Below, in pieces: positions 51,293 to 61,897 of a stretch of DNA of 64,000 nucleotides (the stretch's first letter is position 1; every line of letters begins with the position of its first letter). Below the pieces are notes generated by a model. It saw only the letters and a list, made by a program, of their open reading frames with translations, was not told the origin of the DNA and ran no database searches. Source of the stretch: JABCZH01 sp963803775 (GTDB lineage: Bacteria > Acidobacteriota > Terriglobia > Terriglobales > Acidobacteriaceae); the NCBI GenBank assembly GCA_963803775.1, contig CAWDNS010000001.1:310001-374000 (forward strand). Direction: 5' to 3'. Made by a program: the position numbers and the translations under genes.

Positions 51293-51451
51293 TTACAACG
51301 TCGTCTCATGCTTACTGGTTCGTGTTCGGGTTCTATCTTTTCCAGTCCAAACACGCCACAGCTTGATCGATCCGCTTACAATTGGAGCAGCAAAATACAA
51401 GATCAGTACGCCAACTAGCCCAAGGACAAATTTTAGTGCTTGCCTGTCCAA
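51293..51451 (-). CDS. Possible small single-helix membrane protein between tuf and rpsJ
   Basis: An open frame of 52 codons with TTG start (51451) and GGAG 6 nt upstream encodes a hydrophobic helix (LKFVLGLVGVLILYFAAPIV) followed by a basic tail (LWRVWTGKDRTRTRTSKHET). It fills the otherwise empty 304-bp tuf-rpsJ gap and lies in the direction of transcription. It is not SecE by sequence and no family was recognised. The rare start codon and short length leave the call weak. Confidence 0.35.
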   Translation of the reverse strand: MDRQALKFVLGLVGVLILYFAAPIVSGSIKLWRVWTGKDRTRTRTSKHETTL

Positions 51452-51482
51452 GGTCGCTCCGCATGTTTTTACACAAGCCCGA

Positions 51483-52670
<1,188 letters not shown>

Positions 52671-52715
52671 TTCCGTTTCGCTCCCGTATCAGGCAGGCAT
52701 TCTCGCCCGCATTTG

Positions 52716-54804
<2,089 letters not shown>

Positions 54805-54887
54805 AGCTTTCTTTCTCTCTTCTTTTCGTAACTCTTGTTCGTTGGCGACTGAACCCGTCAATCTCTCTAATCCTTGTCGATTCCGCG

Positions 54888-55361
54888 TTACCACCGGTAG
54901 TGCGCGAAGGCTTTGTTAGCCTCCGCCATGCGGTGAACATCTTCCTTCTTCTTGATCGCCGCGCCGCGGTTATTGGCGGCGTCCAGCAGTTCATTGCTCA
55001 GCTTGTCGATCATGCCTTTTTCGCCGCGTCCGCGGGAGTAGGTGATCAGCCAGCGAATAGCGAGCGAGGTGCGCCGGTCGGCATTGACTTCTACCGGCAC
55101 CTGGTAGTTGGCGCCGCCTACGCGGCGGGTCTTCACTTCCAGAAGCGGCTTGACGTTCTCGACCGCTTTCTTGAAGAGTTTCAGAGCGTCGTCGCCGCCG
55201 CCTTTTTCCTGCAGGCGGGTCATGGAGGAATAGAAAATTCTCTCCGCCGTGCTCTTCTTGCCGCCCCACATCATGCAGTTGACGAACTTGGTGACCAAGT
55301 CGGATCCGTAGACCGGATCGTTCTCAGTTCCGCGTTTCGGGACATGTCCTTTTCGTGGCAT
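54888..55361 (-). CDS. rpsG: 30S ribosomal protein S7
   Basis: 157 residues. PRKGHVPKRGTENDPVYGSD, TRRVGGANYQVPVEVNADRR and the end AEANKAFAHYRW are canonical. It binds the 3' major domain of 16S rRNA. AGGAG 11 nt upstream comes from a heptamer array. Confidence 0.97.
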   Translation of the reverse strand: MPRKGHVPKRGTENDPVYGSDLVTKFVNCMMWGGKKSTAERIFYSSMTRLQEKGGGDDALKLFKKAVENVKPLLEVKTRRVGGANYQVPVEVNADRRTSLAIRWLITYSRGRGEKGMIDKLSNELLDAANNRGAAIKKKEDVHRMAEANKAFAHYRW

Positions 55362-55363
55362 TC

Positions 55364-55398
55364 AGCTTTTAGCTCCTGGCTCTCGGCTTCTCGCTTGA
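55364..55398. repeat. Heptamer array upstream of rpsG
   Basis: AGCTTTT AGCTCCT GGCTCTC GGCTTCT CGCTTGA: five 7-bp units starting 3 bp before the rpsG ATG. Confidence 0.83.
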
Positions 55399-55406
55399 GC
55401 CGTGAA

Positions 55407-55424
55407 GACGTAGCAAGCTACGTC
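55407..55424. repeat. GTAGCAAGCTAC-type palindrome, copy 4
   Basis: Perfect hairpin GACGTAGC-AA-GCTACGTC followed by TCTACG, in the rpsG-rpsL gap. The strongest member of the family. Confidence 0.75.
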
Positions 55425-55439
55425 TCTACGAATAAAATT

Positions 55440-55814
55440 CTAGGCCTTCGGTCGCTTGGCTCCATACTTCGAGCGACTCTGCTTGCGCCTGGCGACGCCA
55501 ACCGCGTCCAAAGTGCCGCGAATTACGTGATAGCGCACTCCCGGAAGATCCTTCACGCGGCCACCGCGAATGAGCACAATCGAGTGCTCCTGAAGATTGT
55601 GGCCAACACCGGGGATATAAGTTGTGACTTCGATTCCGTTGGTAAGTCGCACGCGGGCAACTTTACGCAATGCCGAGTTCGGCTTCTTGGGAGTTTGCGT
55701 GTACACGCGAGTGCATACGCCGCGTTTCTGCGGACATCCTTGCAACGCCGGACTGGCCGTCTTGTACCGCGGCCGCTTGCGGCCGTCCCGCACCAATTGA
55801 TTGAAAGTCGGCAC
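55440..55814 (-). CDS. rpsL: 30S ribosomal protein S12
   Basis: 124 residues from GTG at 55814, with AGGAG 8 nt upstream. This gives the canonical (M)PTFNQLVRDGR start; longer ATG-initiated readings only add leader sequence. TQTPKKPNSALRKVARVRLT and GVGHNLQEHSIVLIRGGRVK then DLPGVRYHVIRGTLD are the decoding-centre loops. The first PKKPNS Lys (streptomycin-relevant position) is wild type. A GTG start for rpsL is uncommon. Confidence 0.96.
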   Translation of the reverse strand: MPTFNQLVRDGRKRPRYKTASPALQGCPQKRGVCTRVYTQTPKKPNSALRKVARVRLTNGIEVTTYIPGVGHNLQEHSIVLIRGGRVKDLPGVRYHVIRGTLDAVGVARRKQSRSKYGAKRPKA

Positions 55815-56220
55815 TCTTGCAACTCCTTGAGCCGCGCACTTCGCCCACACGCCCATGGAGGCGTGCGGAAACGAAATCCGCAGCTTCGACTGTCCCCTGA
55901 TTCAGGGTCTGGATGGCGGCGAGCCAGCCATGCTTCCGCCGCGCATACCACGGGCGGATGATAAATAAATTCTGACTAACGCTGCCGACGGTGGCGCCAA
56001 GCCCAAAAGGAGGCACTCCGTTTCGTCAGCACCGCCCTGCATAGCCTTCCAACGGGTGGAAGTACGCACAGGACGCTTCAGCGAGGGCATCTTCGCAAAA
56101 TCCGAAGAAGTTGTATCGTAACGGCTCGACTGCTTTTGGTGTCATGCGTGGCGCACAAACCAGACGCCATAAAAACCACCGCTTACAGAAAAGCCTAAGG
56201 ATGACTCGCGGAACCCTACA
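55815..56220 (-). other. Long 5' leader of the str operon
   Basis: About 400 nt between the promoter and rpsL with no recognised gene. Short open frames exist (for example from an ATG within 56090-56150) but none looks conserved by eye. It may hold regulatory structure; none was identified. Confidence 0.45.
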
Positions 56221-56250
56221 AATATAGCAAGTGAGTTCACACATCGTCAA
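56221..56250 (-). promoter_or_regulatory. Promoter of the str-S10-spc-alpha cluster
   Basis: On the minus strand TTGACG (56250-56245), 18-bp spacer, TATATT (56226-56221). This is the most consensus-like sigma-70 promoter seen in the window and faces rpsL. The transcription start is expected near 56213. Confidence 0.72.
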
Positions 56251-56383
56251 CCAGGTAGTGGCGCATCCCAAACTAGAGCGCCCAGGGTGGGATTGCTGAA
56301 AACGTGGACTGCCTCTACACTGGAAATTTCTCAGCACAACATCTAGCGTGACACCGTGGACCGCCTGGGGGCGGGGAGGATGA

Positions 56384-58573
56384 ATGGTTAGGTTTGGTCA
56401 GATGGGCTGTGCCATTGCTGTTCTGTGCGCTGTGATAGTGGGCGAGGCTGGCTGCAGTAGCGGCAGTTCTGTCCATACGGGCGTTTTCGTCGTCCCTGCG
56501 AGCATAACGCTGCTTCCTCAGAACAGCGTCTCCATGGAATTGGGCACGAACCAGCAGTTCACTGCGACCCCTGAGAATGCGAGCAAGAATCCCATCACTG
56601 AACCGGTCTTCTATCAATCCAGTAACAGCGCCGTGGTAACCGTAGCCGCGAATGGGGTGGTGTGCGCCGGCACCTGGGATTCTCTGAGCGCTCCGCAGGT
56701 CTGTACACCAGGACCGGTGGGATTCGGGGATATTACCGCGACCTCCCAGGGAGTGAGCAGTCCGGCGACCCGAGTCTACGTCCACCAACACATTGATAGC
56801 GTCGTGATCACGCCCGTTCCGCCGGCCCCCACGACTACCTGCCTGACAACTACAGAAAATCCGACGGTCCCCAGCACTGCGGCATATCAGGCAACCGCCT
56901 ACAGCCGCGGCGTGGACGTCACCGCAACCGCTGGGCAATTCAACTGGAGGACGTTGAACGCCGGCGTCGCGGACCTGAGTACCACAGCCAGCGGACTAAT
57001 TAACTTCGTCAATGGGCAGTCGCTGAATCAGGTACAGGTGACGGCAAAAACTCCCGGGGTCACACCGCTGTTCGCGGTCGTTGGTAACAGCAGTAGTGTG
57101 CCTTTCAGTTTCACAACTTGTTTGGTGCAGTCGATTCAGCTCGAGGTAACCGGCTCCTCCAGCACCTCGAAAAGTATTACTCCAACAGTGGTGGACTCAT
57201 CGGGCACGACCATCACCAACCCTCCATTGACCTGGAGTTCTTCGGAGTCGGGGTCGGTTACTGTCAGTGGTGGCGTGGCATTGGCCGCGGCCGGCGGCGG
57301 AGGAGCCACCATCATTGCATCGTGCACTCCGCCAACCTGCAATATTGGGCTGCAGCCTTCGCAACCAATATTTCCTGAAAACGTGGTCACCCTGGTGGCA
57401 GCGAGCGGCACGACCAACGCAACTGTTTATGTGTCCAGCTCGGCGTGCGGAACGGTCGATGCCTGCGTCAGTACGGTGGTGTCTGTAACAACCTCGCCAA
57501 CAACTCTCGGGACTCCGATTATCCTACCCGCAACCCCAAACTCGTTGGTGTTCGATCCCAAGGGGGCAACGGCTTACCTCGGAACTAGCTCCGGACTCTT
57601 GGGGAGTAAAGGACTGTCGGTGATTAGTGTCGGCGGCAGCTCGGTGAGTGGATTCGCCTCGACGCCGGGAAAGGTTCTGGCGGTTTCTCCTGACAGCAGC
57701 AAAGTGATAGTTTCCGACACCGTGGACTCTCCCAACCAGGTGTTCGTGTTTGACACGTCCAGCAATATTCCGACGGTGTTGAGGATCACGGGCGCCACTG
57801 CAGCCGACTTCTCGCCGGACAGTCTGAAGGCGTTTATCGTTGCCGGAAGCACACTCTACGTATATTCCAAAGTCGACGCATTACAGGCCAAGACACTCGC
57901 CGCGCCCGCGAACGACGTGAGCTTTCTGGCGGAAGGGGCCTTTGCCTATTTGGCCGGTGGCGATCCAGCGGGTGTCACGGTCAAAAGAACGTGCGATATC
58001 GGCCAGGCGGATACGGTGAGTGTATCGCCCGTCCCAACCTTTCTAAAAACGTTGCCCGGTCAGGGTTCACTGCTGGGCGATCTTGACCCTGCGGATGCAT
58101 TTCACGTAATTGGTTTGGCACCGCCCGTGATTGAAGTCATCAGCGCCCACCCCCCGACCAACACTTTCTGGACGAGTTGCACTCCAACAGTGGTAGACGA
58201 TGACCCTGCGCCGGTCTTCTTCAATCTGGGCCGTGGCGATTTCGTGGCCACGCAAATGATACTTTCTCAGGACGGCTCGACGGCATACATCGTGACGCCA
58301 AGTTTCAACAGCATCCTGGTGTTCAATATTGGCGCGCAAACTTCCTCGGCGATCCCTCTGGTGGGCACTGGATTTCCACTCCGGGCTTCGCTCACCCCCG
58401 ATGGCACGCAGCTCTATGTCGGGAGTAGTGATGGGACATTACACCTGCTGCAGACCAACATTGGCGCGGACATACAACAAATCAGTTTTCCGGAGAGTTT
58501 GTGCCAGACCACGGCTGGCCAACCTTTTCCTGGAGTAACATGCAATCCCGATCTGGTAGCAGTGAAGCCCTAA
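56384..58573 (+). CDS. Surface lipoprotein with Ig-like and beta-propeller domains
   Basis: 729 residues. GGGGAGG 5 nt before the ATG. The signal peptide ends at IVGEAGC|SSG (lipobox). The first 350 residues are Ig-like/Big-type beta repeats (VPASITLLPQNSVSMELGTN, QFTATPENASKN). The second half is a YncE-like beta-propeller with recurring SPD/DPKG..AYLGT..G units (SPDSSKVIVSDTVDSPNQVF, LSQDGSTAYIVTPSFNSILV, LTPDGTQLYVGSSDGTLHLL). Adhesive or scaffolding function is likely but not shown. It is divergent from the ribosomal cluster. Confidence 0.83.
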   Translation: MVRFGQMGCAIAVLCAVIVGEAGCSSGSSVHTGVFVVPASITLLPQNSVSMELGTNQQFTATPENASKNPITEPVFYQSSNSAVVTVAANGVVCAGTWDSLSAPQVCTPGPVGFGDITATSQGVSSPATRVYVHQHIDSVVITPVPPAPTTTCLTTTENPTVPSTAAYQATAYSRGVDVTATAGQFNWRTLNAGVADLSTTASGLINFVNGQSLNQVQVTAKTPGVTPLFAVVGNSSSVPFSFTTCLVQSIQLEVTGSSSTSKSITPTVVDSSGTTITNPPLTWSSSESGSVTVSGGVALAAAGGGGATIIASCTPPTCNIGLQPSQPIFPENVVTLVAASGTTNATVYVSSSACGTVDACVSTVVSVTTSPTTLGTPIILPATPNSLVFDPKGATAYLGTSSGLLGSKGLSVISVGGSSVSGFASTPGKVLAVSPDSSKVIVSDTVDSPNQVFVFDTSSNIPTVLRITGATAADFSPDSLKAFIVAGSTLYVYSKVDALQAKTLAAPANDVSFLAEGAFAYLAGGDPAGVTVKRTCDIGQADTVSVSPVPTFLKTLPGQGSLLGDLDPADAFHVIGLAPPVIEVISAHPPTNTFWTSCTPTVVDDDPAPVFFNLGRGDFVATQMILSQDGSTAYIVTPSFNSILVFNIGAQTSSAIPLVGTGFPLRASLTPDGTQLYVGSSDGTLHLLQTNIGADIQQISFPESLCQTTAGQPFPGVTCNPDLVAVKP

Positions 58574-58577
58574 CCAC

Positions 58578-58626
58578 CGTGGTCGGTGGTTGGCAGAACG
58601 ACGAACGACTATCGGCCAACGACCTT
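58578..58626. repeat. Heptamer array, class AACGACC, at nusB stop
   Basis: CGTGGTC GGTGGTT GGCAGAA CGACGAA CGACTAT CGGCCAA CGACCTT: seven units. The array contains the nusB stop (58609) and last codons. Confidence 0.8.
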
Positions 58627-59034
58627 CTTCTCGAGTTCCTTGCCTACGCTGTCGAGCACTCCGTTGATGAATTGCACGGACTCAGGACTGGAGAACTTGC
58701 GGGCGATTTCCAGGGCTTCGTTGATGACGACGGCCCGTGGCGTATCGGGGAAGCCGATGAACTCTGCCACCGATGAGCGCAGGAGATTGCGGTCGACGGC
58801 AGCCATGCGTTCCATGCGCCAATGCTCGGCGTGACGCTCGATGAGCCCATCAATTTCGGTCGCATGATCGGCAGCAACCCGAAAAAGATCTTCCGCGAAG
58901 CCGCGCACTTCGCCTTCTGCGGACTTATGCTCGGTCCAAAAGGTGCGGCGGACCTCGTCGGGCTGCTGCTTGCCCATATCGGACTGAAAGAGCATTTGCA
59001 GGACCAGTTCGCGGGATTTTCGGCGGGTGCCCAT
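58609..59034 (-). CDS. nusB: Transcription antitermination protein NusB
   Basis: 141 residues. GTRRKSRELVLQMLFQSDMG at the N-terminus, MAAVDRNLLRSSVAEFIGFP and DTPRAVVINEALEIARKFSS in the helical domain. NusB with S10 binds boxA in rRNA transcripts. The last residues (VVGR) are encoded by a heptamer array. It lies 45 bp after ribH, the common ribH-nusB pairing. Confidence 0.95.
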   Translation of the reverse strand: MGTRRKSRELVLQMLFQSDMGKQQPDEVRRTFWTEHKSAEGEVRGFAEDLFRVAADHATEIDGLIERHAEHWRMERMAAVDRNLLRSSVAEFIGFPDTPRAVVINEALEIARKFSSPESVQFINGVLDSVGKELEKKVVGR

Positions 59035-59079
59035 CAGCAGTCAGCATTTAGTCTACAGGAGTTGTTTATCACACCGAGA

Positions 59080-59982
59080 TCAGCGATTACGTTTCTTGAC
59101 CGGATGCCTGCGTCTTTGCGTTTTGCTGAGTGCTGAGTGCTGACTGCCGACGGCCTTCCTCAGATTCGCCATCTCCACTGCCGAGAGAGCCGCTTCGAAA
59201 CCTTTGTTGCCCATCTTCAGGCCGGCGCGGTCGATGGCTTGCTCCAACGTTTCACAAGTTAGAACGCCAAAGGCATGCGGGACGCCGGTTTCCTGCGCGG
59301 ATTGGCCGATGCCACGAGTGACTTCGTTGACGATGACATCGTAGTGGGCGGTGTCTCCGCGGAGCAGGCAGCCGAGGCAGATGATGGCATCGTATTTTCC
59401 GGTTTCGGCTAGGGTGCGAGCGGCGGAGGGGATTTCGAAGGAGCCGGGGACGCGAACGATGGTGATGTCTTCCTCGCTGGCGCCGGAACGATAGAGCCCA
59501 TCGATGGCACCAGCCGCTAGTCTTTCAGTAATAACAGAGTTAAAGCGGGCAACAACAATGGCAAACCTCTTTTTTTGCGCACTCAATTTGCCCTGTATCC
59601 CTGCATTGGCTATTTCCTCGCTGACGGTCACCCTTGCACCCGTAAACTCAAGGCGAGTTCCGCCGGGAAGTCGCACTTCAAACGAGTTTATGGAACCGTT
59701 TTTGTGTTCATCTCCACCTACAATTTCGAGGCCCATCCTTCGGATCACTGTCATTGCAGAATCGGGGTCGGAAATGAAAAGCTCCAAGTCCGGGTATTCG
59801 CGATTATTTTCCCGATAAACAACGTCGAGGCCTGTTGTCGGTGGGGTAAATGCTTGTACTCGGTAGTGTCCATACTCCTCGACCTTATCTCCTCTAAGCC
59901 CTAATGCGGACAACAGGTCGGTTAACGAGCGAAAGTCCTCCGCCGTGCGTACTTGCCTCGTAAGGTGGATGGATGTAATCAT
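59080..59982 (-). CDS. ribH: VOC-like domain fused to lumazine synthase
   Basis: 300 residues in one open frame. Residues 1-117 look like a VOC/glyoxalase-type domain: ITSIHLTRQVRTAEDFRSLT, YPDLELFISDPDSAMTVIRR, SFEVRLPGGTRLEFTGARV. Residues 128-277 are lumazine synthase: GKLSAQKKRFAIVVARFNSV, GSFEIPSAARTLAETGKYDA, CLGCLLRGDTAHYDVIVNEV (catalytic His), GNKGFEAALSAVEMANLRKA. Residues 278-300 (QHSALSKTQ..., basic) come from a heptamer array. Codons up to about residue 157 are A/T-richer than the rest. RibH makes 6,7-dimethyl-8-ribityllumazine; the N-terminal role is unknown. A GTG near residue 118 could also start an unfused RibH. Confidence 0.9.
   Translation of the reverse strand: MITSIHLTRQVRTAEDFRSLTDLLSALGLRGDKVEEYGHYRVQAFTPPTTGLDVVYRENNREYPDLELFISDPDSAMTVIRRMGLEIVGGDEHKNGSINSFEVRLPGGTRLEFTGARVTVSEEIANAGIQGKLSAQKKRFAIVVARFNSVITERLAAGAIDGLYRSGASEEDITIVRVPGSFEIPSAARTLAETGKYDAIICLGCLLRGDTAHYDVIVNEVTRGIGQSAQETGVPHAFGVLTCETLEQAIDRAGLKMGNKGFEAALSAVEMANLRKAVGSQHSALSKTQRRRHPVKKRNR
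59124..59154. repeat. Heptamer array, class TGCTGAG, inside ribH 3' end
   Basis: TGCTGAG TGCTGAG TGCTGAC TGCCGAC: four 7-bp units within the ribH reading frame. They encode part of a C-terminal tail absent from ordinary lumazine synthases. A related fragment (CAGTCAGCATTTAG) lies at 59039-59052 before nusB. Confidence 0.82.
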
Positions 59983-60060
59983 CGGCTACTCGGACTAAAG
60001 CCGCCTTAGGATGACAATCATAAGCGTATCCGTGAAGATCGGTTAAAGTCCGTGGGGTTC

Positions 60061-60843
60061 TTATTTCCCTTTGAACTGCGGCGCACGCTTTTCCAGAAAC
60101 GCCGTTGTCCCTTCTTTCTTGTCTTCCGAGGAGCAGGCCACACTGAACAGGACGGCCTCCAGATAAAGTGCGTCCGACAAGGGCATATCGAAACCTCGGT
60201 TCACCGCTTCCATCGAATACTGTACAGCCAGGGGTGAGTTGGCAATGATTTTCTGCGCGATGGCCTCGGCGCGCGGAATCAACTCGGCAATCGGAGTCAC
60301 TTCATTCACCAGACCCATGCGGTGAGCCTCTTGAGAGGTGATCATTTCGCCGGAGAGAATGAGTTGCATGGCGCGGCCTTTGCCGACCAGACGCGGCAGG
60401 CGCTGAGTGCCACCGTAGCCGGGAATAATTCCCAGCTTCACTTCGGGCTGGCCGAGTTTGGCGTTTTCGCTGGCCAGCCGCATGGTACACGCCATAGCGA
60501 TTTCGCATCCGCCGCCGAGCGCGAAGCCGTTGATGCAGGCGATGACCGGCTTACCTAGATTTTCGATGAGGTCGAGAACGCTCTGGCCGCGATGGGTGTA
60601 CTCTTTGCCGCCAACGGCATCTTGCTTTTGCAACTCACCGATATCAGCGCCGGCGATGAAGGCTTTTTCGCCTGATCCAGTCATGATGCAGACGCGGATG
60701 TTGGCATCGTTCTTGGCGTCAGTGAAAGCCGTGCGCAGCTCTTCCATTGTGGCCATGTTGAGCGCATTGAGGACCTTTGGCCGGTTGACGGTGATGTATG
60801 CGATCGAGTTTTTCTTTTCGAGGAGAATGTTTTCGTAGGTCAT
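60061..60843 (-). CDS. Enoyl-CoA hydratase/isomerase family protein (crotonase-like)
   Basis: 260 residues. IAYITVNRPKVLNALNMATM, FIAGADIGELQK and INGFALGGGCEIAMACTMRL form the oxyanion hole and substrate site. Glu residues in KLGQPEVKLGIIPGYGGTQR fit an active hydratase. With the next two genes it can convert crotonyl- to acetoacetyl- and acetyl-CoA or the reverse. Confidence 0.93.
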   Translation of the reverse strand: MTYENILLEKKNSIAYITVNRPKVLNALNMATMEELRTAFTDAKNDANIRVCIMTGSGEKAFIAGADIGELQKQDAVGGKEYTHRGQSVLDLIENLGKPVIACINGFALGGGCEIAMACTMRLASENAKLGQPEVKLGIIPGYGGTQRLPRLVGKGRAMQLILSGEMITSQEAHRMGLVNEVTPIAELIPRAEAIAQKIIANSPLAVQYSMEAVNRGFDMPLSDALYLEAVLFSVACSSEDKKEGTTAFLEKRAPQFKGK

Positions 60844-60847
60844 AAGA

Positions 60848-60930
60848 ATTTCTATTCGCCGCAGATGAACGCGGATGAACGCAGATCAAGATCATTTTAA
60901 CCACAGAGACCACAGAGAAGCACAGAGTCA
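60848..60930. repeat. CGCAGATGAACGCGGATGAA and CACAGAG dispersed repeats
   Basis: Two repeat types in tandem in the hbd-crotonase gap: GCCGCAGATGAACGCGGATG (near 60858) and TAACCACAGAGACCACAGAG (60898-60928). Both are of the dispersed class seen at 13.1, 13.9, 16.8, 18.7, 61.9 and 63.2 kb. Confidence 0.68.
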
Positions 60931-60968
60931 AATCCGTGTTTGTGCGTGCGAATCCGTGGCCAAGTATT

Positions 60969-61847
60969 TCAGAGTTTATTCGGTTTCGGATTTGCCGGGT
61001 CTGAGTAATCGTAAAAGCCTTTGCCGGTCTTGCGGCCGTACCAGCCTGCCATGACCATTCTCTTCAGCAGCGGAGGCGAGGCGAAGCGGCGCTCTTTGAA
61101 TTCGTCGTACATCACGTGGGTAATGTAGTAGGTAGTTTCGAGACCGACGAAATCGAGCAAGGTGAACGGGCCCATGGGATAGCCGCATCCCAGCTTCATG
61201 GCGTTATCAATGTCTTCAATCGATCCGATGCCTTCTTCGTAGGCACGGACGGCGTCGAGAAGATACGGGACAAGCAGACGGTTGACGATGAATCCGGTCT
61301 TGTCGCTGGTGCGGACGGGGACTTTGCCGAGCTTTTTGCCGAACTCGTAAGCAATGTCGTAAACGTCAGGCGCGGTGGCGATGGTCTTCACAACCTCAAC
61401 CAACTTCATCAGCGGTACGGGATTGAAGAAGTGCAGGCCGATGAAGCGCTCGGGGCGCTTGGTGGCCGACATCAGTTCGGTCACGGAGATGGAAGAGGTG
61501 TTGGTCGCAAAAATCGCGTCTTTCTTTACGATGGCATCAAGCGCTGCATACATCTTCTTTTTCTCTACGATGTTTTCAATGACGGCTTCAACCACGATGT
61601 CGCAATCGGCGAGGTCTTGCATGTTGGTGGCGCCTTTGAGGCGGGCGCGGACGGCTTGCGGTGTTTCTTTCAGCGTGCCTTTCTCAGCAAACTTGGCTAG
61701 CGACTTCTCGATTCCGGCGAAACCTTTGTCGAGGAACTTCTGCTCGACTTCGAGAACCGTGACATCAAAGCCGGCAGTGGCTGAGACCTGGGCAATGCCG
61801 GAACCCATCAATCCACATCCTAAAACTCCAACTTTCTTTATCTCCAT
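60969..61847 (-). CDS. 3-hydroxybutyryl-CoA dehydrogenase
   Basis: 292 residues. VGVLGCGLMGSGIAQVSATA is the NAD-binding Rossmann motif; ATNTSSISVTELMSATKRPE and FIGLHFFNPVPLMKLVEVVK include the catalytic His, and MGPFTLLDFVGLETTYYITH the C-terminal domain. AAGGA lies 7 nt before the ATG. It oxidises (S)-3-hydroxyacyl-CoA. Confidence 0.95.
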   Translation of the reverse strand: MEIKKVGVLGCGLMGSGIAQVSATAGFDVTVLEVEQKFLDKGFAGIEKSLAKFAEKGTLKETPQAVRARLKGATNMQDLADCDIVVEAVIENIVEKKKMYAALDAIVKKDAIFATNTSSISVTELMSATKRPERFIGLHFFNPVPLMKLVEVVKTIATAPDVYDIAYEFGKKLGKVPVRTSDKTGFIVNRLLVPYLLDAVRAYEEGIGSIEDIDNAMKLGCGYPMGPFTLLDFVGLETTYYITHVMYDEFKERRFASPPLLKRMVMAGWYGRKTGKGFYDYSDPANPKPNKL

Positions 61848-61860
61848 AGATGATTCCTTT

Positions 61861-61897
61861 GTTTAGCCGCAGATTACCGCTGACAGCGCAGATAAAC
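61861..61897. repeat. CGCAGATTA-type dispersed repeat
   Basis: AGCCGCAGATTACCGCTGAC then AGCGCAGATAAACC in the thiolase-hbd gap. Confidence 0.55.

Noticed and set aside
51241..51482. tRNA-Trp and secE after tuf
   Set aside because: No cloverleaf or SecE-like sequence is present, and the gene order continues directly to rpsJ.
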